A stretch of 64,000 nt of DNA, taken from contig NZ_AUFF01000002.1 in assembly GCF_000426365.1 (NCBI RefSeq), positions 124,001-188,000 on the forward strand. The letters are read 5' to 3'. This DNA is from Arenimonas composti TR7-09 = DSM 18010. Its GTDB lineage: Bacteria > Pseudomonadota > Gammaproteobacteria > Xanthomonadales > Xanthomonadaceae. The notes under the pieces are model-generated. The model saw only the letters and a list, made by a program, of their open reading frames with translations, did no database searches and was not told the origin of the DNA. The translations under genes were made by a program, and so were the position numbers. How positions within the stretch are numbered: position 1 is the first letter of the stretch; each line of letters opens with the position of its first letter. Of the stretch, positions 7,984 through 16,147 are shown piece by piece.

Positions 7984-9336
7984 TCATGGCTTGTAGATCG
8001 GCCATGCGCGGCGACGGCCGACCTCGGCGATCGCGGCCTGCACGTCGGCACGGGCGAGCAGGGCCTCGCCATTGGCCTTGAGGATCCGTTCGCCGGGCGC
8101 GGTCGGCAGCTCGCGGAAATCCTGCACGTCGATCAGCGCGTCGGCCCGCGTTTCCGGGTCGCGCAGGCGGGCGATCAGATCGGCGGCCGCCTCGTCGAGG
8201 CGGCTGTCGTACAGCAGTACCTCGGTATACACGCGCGGCATCAGCGCGCGATGCTCGCGCGCCCAGGCCAGCGCCGCCGCGAAGGCGGCCGTGTCACCGG
8301 TGCGGCTGGCCGCGCAGCCGACGATCGATGCACGCAGCAGGCCGAGCAGGTTCTCCGGTGCCGGTACCGGCTCCAGCGTCTTCAGCGCCTCGGCATAGTC
8401 GCCGCGGCTGCACTGCAGTGCCGCCAGCAGCAGGCGTGGGAACTCGCCGCCGACCGCATCGCCGGCCTGCACTGCCGCGGCGAGGTCGGCAACGGCCTCC
8501 TGTTCGCGACCGAGCCCGAACTGCGCCTGCATGCGGACCAGCCGCATCGAGAAGCGCTGGTCCGGATCCAGCCAGGGCTGGGCCTCGGCGAAGCTGGCCT
8601 CGACCTGCTCGGCGAGCGCCAGCGCTTCCGCGAAGTCACCGACTACCAGCTGTGCCTGCCCGAACACGACCTGCAGCGCGAGCACGTTCTGGTCGAGGAA
8701 GGCGCGGGTACGCAGGCGGTCGACATGGCGACGCGAGGCGGCCTCGATGTCGATTCCGGCTTCGTCACCGCCGGTCAGCGGATCGAAGCGGCGGTCGATC
8801 AGCGTCAGCACCAGCTGCTCCGGTGCCTGGATGCGCGCATGCGCGCGCGCCGCCGCCTCGAGGTCGCCCTGCTGCAGGCGCTCCAGCGCCAGTTCGTAGG
8901 CGTAGCCGCTGCCGTCGCCAGTCTCGCGCGACGCGTAATCGGCATCGACCAGGGCCTGCAACAGCGCCACACGGGCGTTGCCGCCGCGGCTCGCTTCCTC
9001 GACCGCGAAACGCAGCAGCGGCGGATGCACCGCCGGCAATACGCCGGGGAAGCGGGTCGCCAGTTCGGCGAGGGCCAGCGCGGCCGCATCGCCATCGCCG
9101 TCGCGGGCTGCCTGCAGGGCACGTTGTTCGAGTGCGATCGCCGCGTGCAGGTCGGCATTGCCGGCGGCCGTCGGCCCGGCCGGCGCCGTGCCTTCGCTGC
9201 GGCTGCGGCTGCGGCTCTCGGCCGGGGCAGAGGTCGGATTCTTCTCGACCGAACGCTTGCGCGGGTCGACGTCGGCGGAGGCGAGCGGCGCGACGAGGGC
9301 GAGCAGAAGCGGCAGCAGCAGGGTATGGGAACGCAT
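7984..9336 (-). CDS. Exported helical-repeat protein, paralogue 1
   Basis: 450 aa from ATG 9336; an in-frame TTG at 9363 is less likely. Residues 1-21 are a signal peptide (LLLPLLLALVAPLASA), followed by a Ser/Arg-rich linker and then alpha-helical repeats resembling tetratricopeptide repeats. It is clearly paralogous to the next gene upstream: both share a DRRFD block, LRTRAxLxxxVLxLQV and a similar C-terminal 'DVxAA...' end. It lies 23 bases after that gene, so the two are co-transcribed and may continue the slipin-rtcB operon. Probably periplasmic. No enzymatic motif was seen; function unknown. Confidence 0.75.
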   Translation of the reverse strand: MRSHTLLLPLLLALVAPLASADVDPRKRSVEKNPTSAPAESRSRSRSEGTAPAGPTAAGNADLHAAIALEQRALQAARDGDGDAAALALAELATRFPGVLPAVHPPLLRFAVEEASRGGNARVALLQALVDADYASRETGDGSGYAYELALERLQQGDLEAAARAHARIQAPEQLVLTLIDRRFDPLTGGDEAGIDIEAASRRHVDRLRTRAFLDQNVLALQVVFGQAQLVVGDFAEALALAEQVEASFAEAQPWLDPDQRFSMRLVRMQAQFGLGREQEAVADLAAAVQAGDAVGGEFPRLLLAALQCSRGDYAEALKTLEPVPAPENLLGLLRASIVGCAASRTGDTAAFAAALAWAREHRALMPRVYTEVLLYDSRLDEAAADLIARLRDPETRADALIDVQDFRELPTAPGERILKANGEALLARADVQAAIAEVGRRRAWPIYKP

Positions 9337-9359
9337 CGGCGGATTCGCGGTTGGGGGAC

Positions 9360-10862
9360 TCAACGATACAGCGGGACGTCGAGGATCCGGCCGTGTGCGT
9401 CGACCGCGGCCGCGACGTCCTCGCGGCTGCGCAGGGTCTCCCAGCCGGCGGTGACGGCGGCGTCGCCCGGCAGCGTGACTTCGCGATAGCGCTGCAGGTG
9501 CAGCAGCATGTCGCCGCGCGTGAGCGGATCGGCGAGGGCGGCGACGACGGTTTCCGCCGCTTCGTCGATGCGTCCTTCATCGAGCAGGGCATTCGTCGCG
9601 AACACCGGAAAGGCGGTGCCGTGTTCACGCAGGTAGGCCAGCGCCGCTGCGGCGCTCGCGGCATTGCCGGTCTGCAGCGCGGCGCGGTGCTGCACGTCGA
9701 CCAGGACGAGCCGGCCGTAGCCCGACATCGCGCCGAGATCGGACAACGGGTCCAGCGCCGCCTGCGGCTGTTGCAGCGACGCCAGCACCTGGGCGTGGTT
9801 GAGGACGAGGCTGACCCCGTCGTGCCCGCCGCGCGAGGCCGCCGCGGCCTCGGCCAGCACGCGCAGCGCCTCCTCGTGCCGTCCGAGCTGGAGCAGGGCG
9901 TTCGCCAGGGCATTGCGCATCCAGATCCACTGGGTGTCGCCGTCGACGAAGTTTTCGGCCGGGCCGGTGGCCTCGGCGAGCGCGACGGCCGCCTCGGCCG
10001 CGTCGAGCGACCTCAGCGCGTGCACCAGTGCCACCTGCAGCTCGAGCACGTCCGGCTGCAGCAGCGCACGCGTACGCAGCTTCGCCTCGTAGCGTTCGGC
10101 GACGCGGCGCAGGTCGAAGCTTTCCGGCGCACCCGCCAGACCGTCGAAGCGGCGGTCGGAGAGCAGCCGGACCAGAACCTCCGGGTTCTCGATCCGCGCG
10201 ATCGCCTCCTCGGTGCCGGCGCGATCCCCGCCGGCCAGCCGCAGCAGCGCCAGCTCGTACCAGTGGCGGCTGCCGTCGCCGACCGCGTTCAGCGGCAGCC
10301 CCGCGGCGAACAGCGTTTCGAGCAGGCGGCGCTTGCCCGGACCATAGTCGCCGGCATCGCCGTGATAGAGCGCGCTCATCGCCAGCAGCGGGTCGAGGCC
10401 GTCGGTGGATTCCGGGAAGCGCGCCAGCATCTCGGCGAGTGCCGCGCAAGCCTCGTCGAAGCGACCGAGCACCAGCGCCGCGCGTGCGAACATCTCCCAC
10501 ATCGGCGCTTCGGCCGAGGGCGCGCGCGTGGCCTGCCACAGATGTTCGTAGCCGGCCGGTCCATCGCCGGCGACCAGGGCGAGCCAGCCGGCGAGGTAGC
10601 GCATTTCCGCCTGGCGCGCCGGTGGCAGCCGGGCGAAGCCCGGATCGGCGAGCACGGCGTCGGCCTGCACCCGTGCCTGCGCATGCGCACCGCCTTCGAT
10701 GTCACGCATCAGCGCCCGCACCCGGTCGACCAGCGCCACGGGCGGCTGGGCCTCACCGTCGCGCTGGCGGACCGGCTTTTCCGTCGCCAGCGCCGGCGCG
10801 TCGGTGGCGGTGGCCGGCACGGACAGCGCGAGCAGGATGGGCAGGCAGAACAGCTTTTGCAT
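9360..10862 (-). CDS. Exported helical-repeat protein, paralogue 2
   Basis: 500 aa. Signal peptide at residues 1-20 (LFCLPILLALSVPATA). The body is rich in paired helices of the tetratricopeptide type: WEMFARAALVLGRFDEACAA and ALANALLQLGRHEEALRVLA fit TPR consensus spacing. It is related to the gene at 7984 along most of its length. Its start is 35 bases after the end of rtcB with no visible terminator between, so it may be the third gene of the slipin-rtcB operon. Likely a periplasmic scaffold or partner-binding protein; function unknown. Confidence 0.75.
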   Translation of the reverse strand: MQKLFCLPILLALSVPATATDAPALATEKPVRQRDGEAQPPVALVDRVRALMRDIEGGAHAQARVQADAVLADPGFARLPPARQAEMRYLAGWLALVAGDGPAGYEHLWQATRAPSAEAPMWEMFARAALVLGRFDEACAALAEMLARFPESTDGLDPLLAMSALYHGDAGDYGPGKRRLLETLFAAGLPLNAVGDGSRHWYELALLRLAGGDRAGTEEAIARIENPEVLVRLLSDRRFDGLAGAPESFDLRRVAERYEAKLRTRALLQPDVLELQVALVHALRSLDAAEAAVALAEATGPAENFVDGDTQWIWMRNALANALLQLGRHEEALRVLAEAAAASRGGHDGVSLVLNHAQVLASLQQPQAALDPLSDLGAMSGYGRLVLVDVQHRAALQTGNAASAAAALAYLREHGTAFPVFATNALLDEGRIDEAAETVVAALADPLTRGDMLLHLQRYREVTLPGDAAVTAGWETLRSREDVAAAVDAHGRILDVPLYR

Positions 10863-10897
10863 GCGGGCGTTTCCCGGGAGGTTCGCGACAGTGTGAC

Positions 10898-12103
10898 CTA
10901 GCCCTTCACGCAGAGCACCTGCCGCAGCTCGTGCACGATGTCGACGAGGTCGGCCTGCGCCGCCATCACCGCCTCGATCGGCTTGTAGGCCGCCGGCGAT
11001 TCGTCGAGCACGCCGGCATCCTTGCGGCATTCCACGTGCGCGGTGGCCTCGCGGTGCTGCTTCAGGGTGATTTCCTGCTTCGCCTGGCCACGGCTCATCA
11101 CCCGCCCGGCGCCGTGGCTGCACGAGTGGAAGCTGTCGGCATTGCCTTTGCCGCGCACGATGTAGCTGCGCGTGCCCATGCTGCCCGGGATGATGCCGAG
11201 CTGGCCTTCGGCGGCGCTGACGGCGCCCTTGCGGGTCACCAGCAGCGATTCGCCGTGGTGCTGCTCGCGCTCGACGTAGTTGTGGTGGCAGTTCACCGCC
11301 ACGGTGTCGAGCCGGAACTTCGGCAGGAAGCGCCGCAGCTCGCGCAGCACCCGCTCCATCATCGCCTCGCGGTTGTGGCGGGCGTAGTCCTGGGCCCAGG
11401 CGACCGCGGCGATGTAGTCGTCGAACAGCGGCTCGCCCTCGAGGAAGAAAGCGAGGTCGCGGTCCGGCACGCGGAAGCCGAGCACGCGCTTCTCCAGCGC
11501 CCGCCGCGCCTGCTCGATGAAGTAGGTGCCGATCACGTTACCGGTGCCGCGCGAGCCCGAGTGCAGCATCACCCACACGGCGTCGTCCTCGTCGAGGCAG
11601 AGCTCGATGAAGTGGTTGCCGCCGCCGAGGGTGCCGAGCTGGCGCCCGACCTTGTCCGGGCGCAGCTTCGGATGCCGCGCACGGATGCGCTCCAGCCGCG
11701 CCTCCAGCCCGGACGCGGCCAAACGCGTGCCGATGCTGTCGGGCAGCTGGCGGTGGTCGGCGCTGCCGACCGGCACGCTGCGCTCGATCGCGCTGCGCAC
11801 CGGCGCCAGGTCGTCCGGCAGCTGGCGCGCATGCAGGCTCGTGCGCACCGCCGCCATGCCGCAGCCGATGTCGACGCCGACCGCGGCCGGGATGATCGCA
11901 CCGCGGGTCGGGATCACCGAACCGACGGTCGCGCCGATGCCGACGTGCACATCCGGCATCACCGCGACCCACGGCCCGACGAAGGGCAGCGCTGCGAGGT
12001 TGCGCAGCTGCTCGTGCGCCTTGGCGTCGAAAGGAACGCCTTTCGTCCAGGCCTTGATGGGCTTGTCGCCGGCCTCGAGGATTTCATAGTTGAACGTACT
12101 CAT
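10898..12103 (-). CDS. rtcB: RtcB RNA-splicing ligase
   Basis: 401 aa, usual family length. The start is ATG 12103; the preceding TTG is ignored. RtcB joins RNA 3'-phosphate or 2',3'-cyclic-phosphate ends to 5'-OH ends using GTP and Mn2+. The active-site pieces are present: VGVDIGCGM (D78, C81), GGGNHF, HSGSRGTG, NCHHNYVE, and SCSHGAGR with H330 as the guanylylated histidine. It follows the slipin gene by 35 bases. No rtcA or RtcR regulator is in the window, unlike the classical rtcBA operon. The substrates are probably cleaved tRNAs or other damaged RNA; the tRNA-like RNA upstream of the operon fits this. Confidence 0.95.
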   Translation of the reverse strand: MSTFNYEILEAGDKPIKAWTKGVPFDAKAHEQLRNLAALPFVGPWVAVMPDVHVGIGATVGSVIPTRGAIIPAAVGVDIGCGMAAVRTSLHARQLPDDLAPVRSAIERSVPVGSADHRQLPDSIGTRLAASGLEARLERIRARHPKLRPDKVGRQLGTLGGGNHFIELCLDEDDAVWVMLHSGSRGTGNVIGTYFIEQARRALEKRVLGFRVPDRDLAFFLEGEPLFDDYIAAVAWAQDYARHNREAMMERVLRELRRFLPKFRLDTVAVNCHHNYVEREQHHGESLLVTRKGAVSAAEGQLGIIPGSMGTRSYIVRGKGNADSFHSCSHGAGRVMSRGQAKQEITLKQHREATAHVECRKDAGVLDESPAAYKPIEAVMAAQADLVDIVHELRQVLCVKG

Positions 12104-12138
12104 CAATTTTCTCTGTTATCGAGTTTCGTAGTTCGTAG

Positions 12139-13257
12139 TCAGTGCTTCAGGCTGACGAGCTGCTTCAGCACGCCGTCCAGGCCGCCGAAGACGGTCAGCT
12201 TGTCGATCTTCTCGGTGACCTTCTCCAGCGCCTCGAGTTCCTTGAGGCGCAGCAGGGTCGGGCTTTCGTCGAGCAGCTTCGCGGTGTTGAGCAGGCTGCG
12301 CGTCGCATTCGCCTCCTCGCGCCGGCGGATCACGTTGGCCTGCGCCGCCTTCTCCGCCTGCACCACCGCGTTGAGGATCTCCTTCATCTCGCCCGGCAGG
12401 ATCACGTCCTTGACGCCGACGCCGAGGATCTCGACGCCGACGTCGCCGACCTGGCCGCGCACGTATCCGAAGATGTCGGCGTCGAGCGAGGCCTTGTCGC
12501 CGAGCAGCTCGTCGAGCGTCTTCGCCGAGATCGCCTTGCGCAGGCCGTACTGCAGCTCGCGGTAGACGAACTCGGCGTACTTGCCGACCTTGCCGCGCGC
12601 GGCGACCGGGTCGGTCACGCGCAGGCTGGCCGACAGGTTCACGCGCAGCGAGACCTTGTCGCGGGTCAGCAGTTCCTGGCCGCCGACGTCGATCGCCTGC
12701 ACGCGCAGGTCGACGACGTCGATCACGACGTTGCGGCGCAGGTTCCAGAACGCGTGCGCGCCCGGCGCCAGCGTCCGCACGTAGCGGCCGTCGACGAACA
12801 GCAGGCCGGCGGATTCCGACGGCACCGTCACCGCCGTCGCCAGCGTCTCGAGCAGGCCGAGCTGGCGCAGGCGGTGGGCGACGCCGGCCTCGACCTCGAG
12901 GCCGTCCGTCAGCGCCAGCGTCTGCACGGCGATGCCGGCCGGGCCGCGCCAGTAGAGCTGGCGGCTGCCCGGGGCGAGCACGTCGACCAGCTTGCCGTGG
13001 CGGTGCACGAGACCGATTTCGTGCATGCCCAGGTCGGCCAGCACGAAGTGCTCGAGCAGGCCGGCGCCGAGCGCGACGACCAGGCTGTCGGCGTCCTTGC
13101 CGGTGTACTCGCCGTTCGCGGCGTCGTGCACGCTCACCTCGAGGCCGAAGCCGGACAGGCGGTGCACGCCCGGACCGAGCACGCGCTCGAAGCGGCGGTT
13201 GCGGAACACCAGGCCGCGCTCGGTGTCGCCGATGACGATCTTGCGGAACAGGGACAT
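12139..13257 (-). CDS. Slipin (SPFH/band 7) family protein of the rtc type
   Basis: 372 aa. ATG at 13257 has a strong AAGGAG at the proper distance within a purine-rich leader. The central part is a stomatin/prohibitin SPFH domain (TRDKVSLRVNLSASLRV through VEILGVGVKDVILPGEM), followed by a helical region rich in Ala/Glu/Arg that drives oligomerisation. There is no clear N-terminal transmembrane hairpin, unlike canonical slipins. Slipin-like genes are known neighbours of rtcB in bacterial RNA-repair operons. Here it is the first protein gene of that operon. Its role, perhaps scaffolding RtcB, is not established. Confidence 0.88.
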   Translation of the reverse strand: MSLFRKIVIGDTERGLVFRNRRFERVLGPGVHRLSGFGLEVSVHDAANGEYTGKDADSLVVALGAGLLEHFVLADLGMHEIGLVHRHGKLVDVLAPGSRQLYWRGPAGIAVQTLALTDGLEVEAGVAHRLRQLGLLETLATAVTVPSESAGLLFVDGRYVRTLAPGAHAFWNLRRNVVIDVVDLRVQAIDVGGQELLTRDKVSLRVNLSASLRVTDPVAARGKVGKYAEFVYRELQYGLRKAISAKTLDELLGDKASLDADIFGYVRGQVGDVGVEILGVGVKDVILPGEMKEILNAVVQAEKAAQANVIRRREEANATRSLLNTAKLLDESPTLLRLKELEALEKVTEKIDKLTVFGGLDGVLKQLVSLKH

Positions 13258-13461
13258 GTCGTTCTCCTTCTTCTTCTTCTTTCTTCTTCGTTTCGTGGCA
13301 GTGGCGGGAACGCCCCGGCGCCGGCCTGGCGGAGCGATGGCGGCCGGTCCGGGGCGCCACCGTCCGCCGCGCACGCCGGCCTCGCGGCAGGCGTGCGGTG
13401 CATCGTGGTGGCGCGTCCGGCGCGGTGGCCGTCGCCCGGCCCGGTCGGCGCTGCGGTCGCT

Positions 13462-13487
13462 GCCGGCATCGATGTGCTGATGCCGGC
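13462..13487 (-). other. 9-bp hairpin in the slipin leader
   Basis: gccggcatc pairs with gatgccggc around an 8-base loop. There is no U tract, so it is not a classic terminator. It lies between the tRNA-like fold and the slipin start and could be a processing or stabilising stem. Confidence 0.45.
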
Positions 13488-13552
13488 GACGTGCCGCCCG
13501 GGGCGTTTCCCTGGTTGGACTTGCGTCCGTTGTCGAACACGGTCTTGGCGGC

Positions 13553-13630
13553 CGTTGCCATGGAGCGGGATTCGAACCCGCGAGCCCTATCGGACACGCC
13601 GTTCCGGCCCCGGCATACGCCACGGCAACG
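13553..13630 (-). ncRNA. tRNA-like RNA module upstream of slipin-rtcB
   Basis: On the minus strand an 11-bp closing stem (13620-13630 with 13553-13563, one G-U) encloses three arms. A D-like arm has a 5-bp stem ATGCC/GGCGT (one T-G) and a GG-containing loop (13596-13616). A shortened arm GTCC-GATA-GGGC sits in the anticodon position (13584-13595). A perfect T-arm GCGGG-TTCGAAT-CCCGC has the canonical T-loop (13565-13581). The closing stem is longer than a 7-bp acceptor and the anticodon arm is too short to decode, so this is not a normal tRNA. It recalls the tRNA-mimicking module of bacterial Y RNAs (YrlA), which occur with rtc operons. No Ro60 gene is in the window. Assignment is inference. 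Confidence 0.6.
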
Positions 13631-13643
13631 CCGCGCGCACCGG

Positions 13644-13660
13644 ACGGGATCACAACCCGT
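13644..13660 (-). other. Second T-arm-like hairpin
   Basis: ACGGG-TTGTGAT-CCCGT on the minus strand has exactly the 5-bp stem and 7-base loop of a tRNA T-arm, with a loop that begins TT and ends AT. An adjacent ACCG...CGGT stem could be a D-like arm. It lies just 5' of the main tRNA-like module and may be a degenerate copy. Confidence 0.4.
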
Positions 13661-13690
13661 ACCGCTGGGAACCGGTTCTTCGTGCCCGTC

Positions 13691-13749
13691 ATTGCCGCCG
13701 CTCGCGCAGTGGCAATTCCTTCGCGACGACGGCGGCCGGCCGTCATCGC
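13691..13749 (-). other. Two strong hairpins 5' of the tRNA-like RNA
   Basis: 13691-13716 folds as ATTGCC/GGCAAT with an inner CTGC-GCGA-GCGG stem closed by a GNRA tetraloop. 13723-13749 folds as an 11-bp stem (one G-U) with a 5-base loop. Neither has a U tract. They may belong to the same structured transcript as the tRNA-like module. Confidence 0.45.
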
Positions 13750-13778
13750 ATCGTGTGGAATCCCTTCGCGAACGCCGG

Positions 13779-13814
13779 AAACAAAACGCCCCCGGGACGG
13801 AACCCGAGGGCGTT
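13779..13814 (-). terminator. Rho-independent terminator after the leader ORF
   Basis: On the minus strand AACGCCCTCGGG pairs with CCCGGGGGCGTT (12 bp with one G-U) around TTCCGT and is followed by TTTTGTTT. It would end a transcript begun at the promoter at 14019-14046, about 230 bases long, unless read-through into slipin-rtcB is allowed. A separate perfect 11-bp hairpin lies just upstream at 13825-13851. Confidence 0.72.
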
Positions 13815-13824
13815 CGCGTGGCCT

Positions 13825-13851
13825 CGGGAGATCGGGGTGACCGATCTCCCG
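13825..13851 (-). other. 11-bp hairpin between leader ORF and terminator
   Basis: CGGGAGATCGG pairs perfectly with CCGATCTCCCG around a 5-base loop, beginning about 11 bases after the leader ORF stop. Position between a short ORF and a terminator is what a pause or anti-terminator stem would show, but no alternative pairing with the terminator was worked out. Confidence 0.45.
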
Positions 13852-13862
13852 TGCGCGGGGGA

Positions 13863-13970
13863 TCAGATCGGGTAGTCGCGTTCCTGCCGCCGCAGACGCA
13901 CGCACGCGTCCGCACCGCGCCGGGGGCGCGGCAGGAAATAGTTCGCGTCGTGTGCGTTACGGGCTGACAT
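13863..13970 (-). CDS. Small Arg-rich ORF, possible leader peptide
   Basis: 35 codons, ATG to TGA, preceded by GGAAG about 6 bases before the ATG and by a good sigma-70-type promoter about 50 bases upstream; a hairpin and a U-tailed terminator follow. The peptide starts MSARNAHDANYF and is Arg-rich (9 of 35 residues). No family is recognised. It could be a true small protein or a leader peptide that couples translation to termination ahead of slipin-rtcB. The promoter-ORF-terminator order is seen; regulation is inference. Confidence 0.5.
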   Translation of the reverse strand: MSARNAHDANYFLPRPRRGADACVRLRRQERDYPI

Positions 13971-14018
13971 GGTGGACTTCCGTGGGATGTCTTCGCGTGT
14001 GTCACGAAGAGGTCGCGC

Positions 14019-14046
14019 ACGATACTCCTGGCGGCAGCGTTGTCAA
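14019..14046 (-). promoter_or_regulatory. Sigma-70-type promoter for the leader transcript
   Basis: Minus strand TTGACA (14041-14046), 16-base spacer, TATCGT (14019-14024). The -35 is a perfect consensus and the -10 matches 4 of 6. Transcription would start near 14012 and run towards the leader ORF, tRNA-like RNA and slipin-rtcB. Confidence 0.6.
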
Positions 14047-14151
14047 GCACCGCGTGCGCTCCGGGCGCCCTTCGCGGCCCCGTGCGAAATGCACGGCCCG
14101 CTCACGGGCGCCCCGCCATCCTCCACGCCTGGTCGGAACAGGCGGGCAGGA

Positions 14152-15518
<1,367 letters not shown>

Positions 15519-15522
<4 letters not shown>

Positions 15523-16124
15523 GCGCCGACCGTCGCCCCGTCCCCCCGACGACCGCGGCCTCCGCGCAGGGCTCGCCGACGGCCGGCGCCGGCGCGGCGC
15601 CTTCGCTGGCGGCGCCGGGTGCCGCGGCCCTGCCGCCGGCACCGGAGCGCCCGGGCCCGCTGGGCTGGCTGGCCCTGCTCGCCTGGGTATTCGGCAGCAT
15701 CGCCATCGGTGGCGCCGTCGGCTGGTTCACCCGCCCCGACGCCTGGTTCGAAAGCCTCGCCAAGCCGACCTGGCAGCCGCCGGACTGGCTGTTCGGCCCG
15801 GTGTGGACCCTGCTTTACGCGCTGATCGGCGCCGCCGCATGGCTGTTCGCGCGCACGCCCGGCGGGCCACCCGGCGAACGCCGCGCCGCCTGGGTGGCCT
15901 TCGCGCTGCAGGCCGGGCTGAACCTGGCGTGGTCGCCGCTGTTCTTCCGGCTGCACTCCCCGGGCCTGGCCTTCCTCGACATCTGCCTGCTGTGGCTGGC
16001 GGTGCTGGCGACGACGCTGCTGTTCGGCCGGGTCCGGCCGCTGGCCGGCTACCTGTTGTGGCCGTACGTGCTTTGGGTCAGTTTCGCGCTCGTGCTCAAC
16101 GGCACGATCTGGCTGATGAACTGA
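15519..16124 (+). CDS. tspO: TspO/MBR family membrane protein
   Basis: 201 aa. GTG start overlaps the stop of the regulator (GTGA), so translation is coupled. After a Pro/Ala-rich N-terminal extension of about 45 residues come five hydrophobic segments with TspO hallmarks KPTWQPPDWLFGPVWTLLY, WSPLFF and a final PYVLWVSFALVLNGTIW. TspO binds porphyrins and can act as an oxygen- or stress-linked regulator in the envelope. The N-terminal extension is unusual. Co-transcription with an AlgB-type regulator suggests a shared stress signal (inference). Confidence 0.92.
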
Positions 16125-16147
16125 GCGCCGCGGCGAAACGGGGAGCC

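Larger units (their letters stand above)
13258..13862 (-). other. 600-base non-coding leader of slipin-rtcB
   Basis: No credible protein gene lies here on either strand. Read on the minus strand it contains, in order: a U-tailed terminator (13785-13814), an 11-bp hairpin (13723-13749), a GCGA-tetraloop hairpin (13691-13716), a T-arm-like hairpin (13644-13660), a tRNA-like fold (13553-13630), a ggac-gcaa-gtcc mini hairpin, a 9-bp hairpin (13462-13487), and a purine-rich ribosome-binding stretch. The density of strong stems argues for functional RNA rather than spacer. Confidence 0.6.

Noticed and set aside
13553-13630. A normal tRNA gene on the minus strand
   Set aside because: The T-arm is canonical, but the closing stem has 11 pairs instead of 7 and only a 4-bp, 4-base-loop hairpin stands where a 17-base anticodon arm should be. 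No anticodon can be read.
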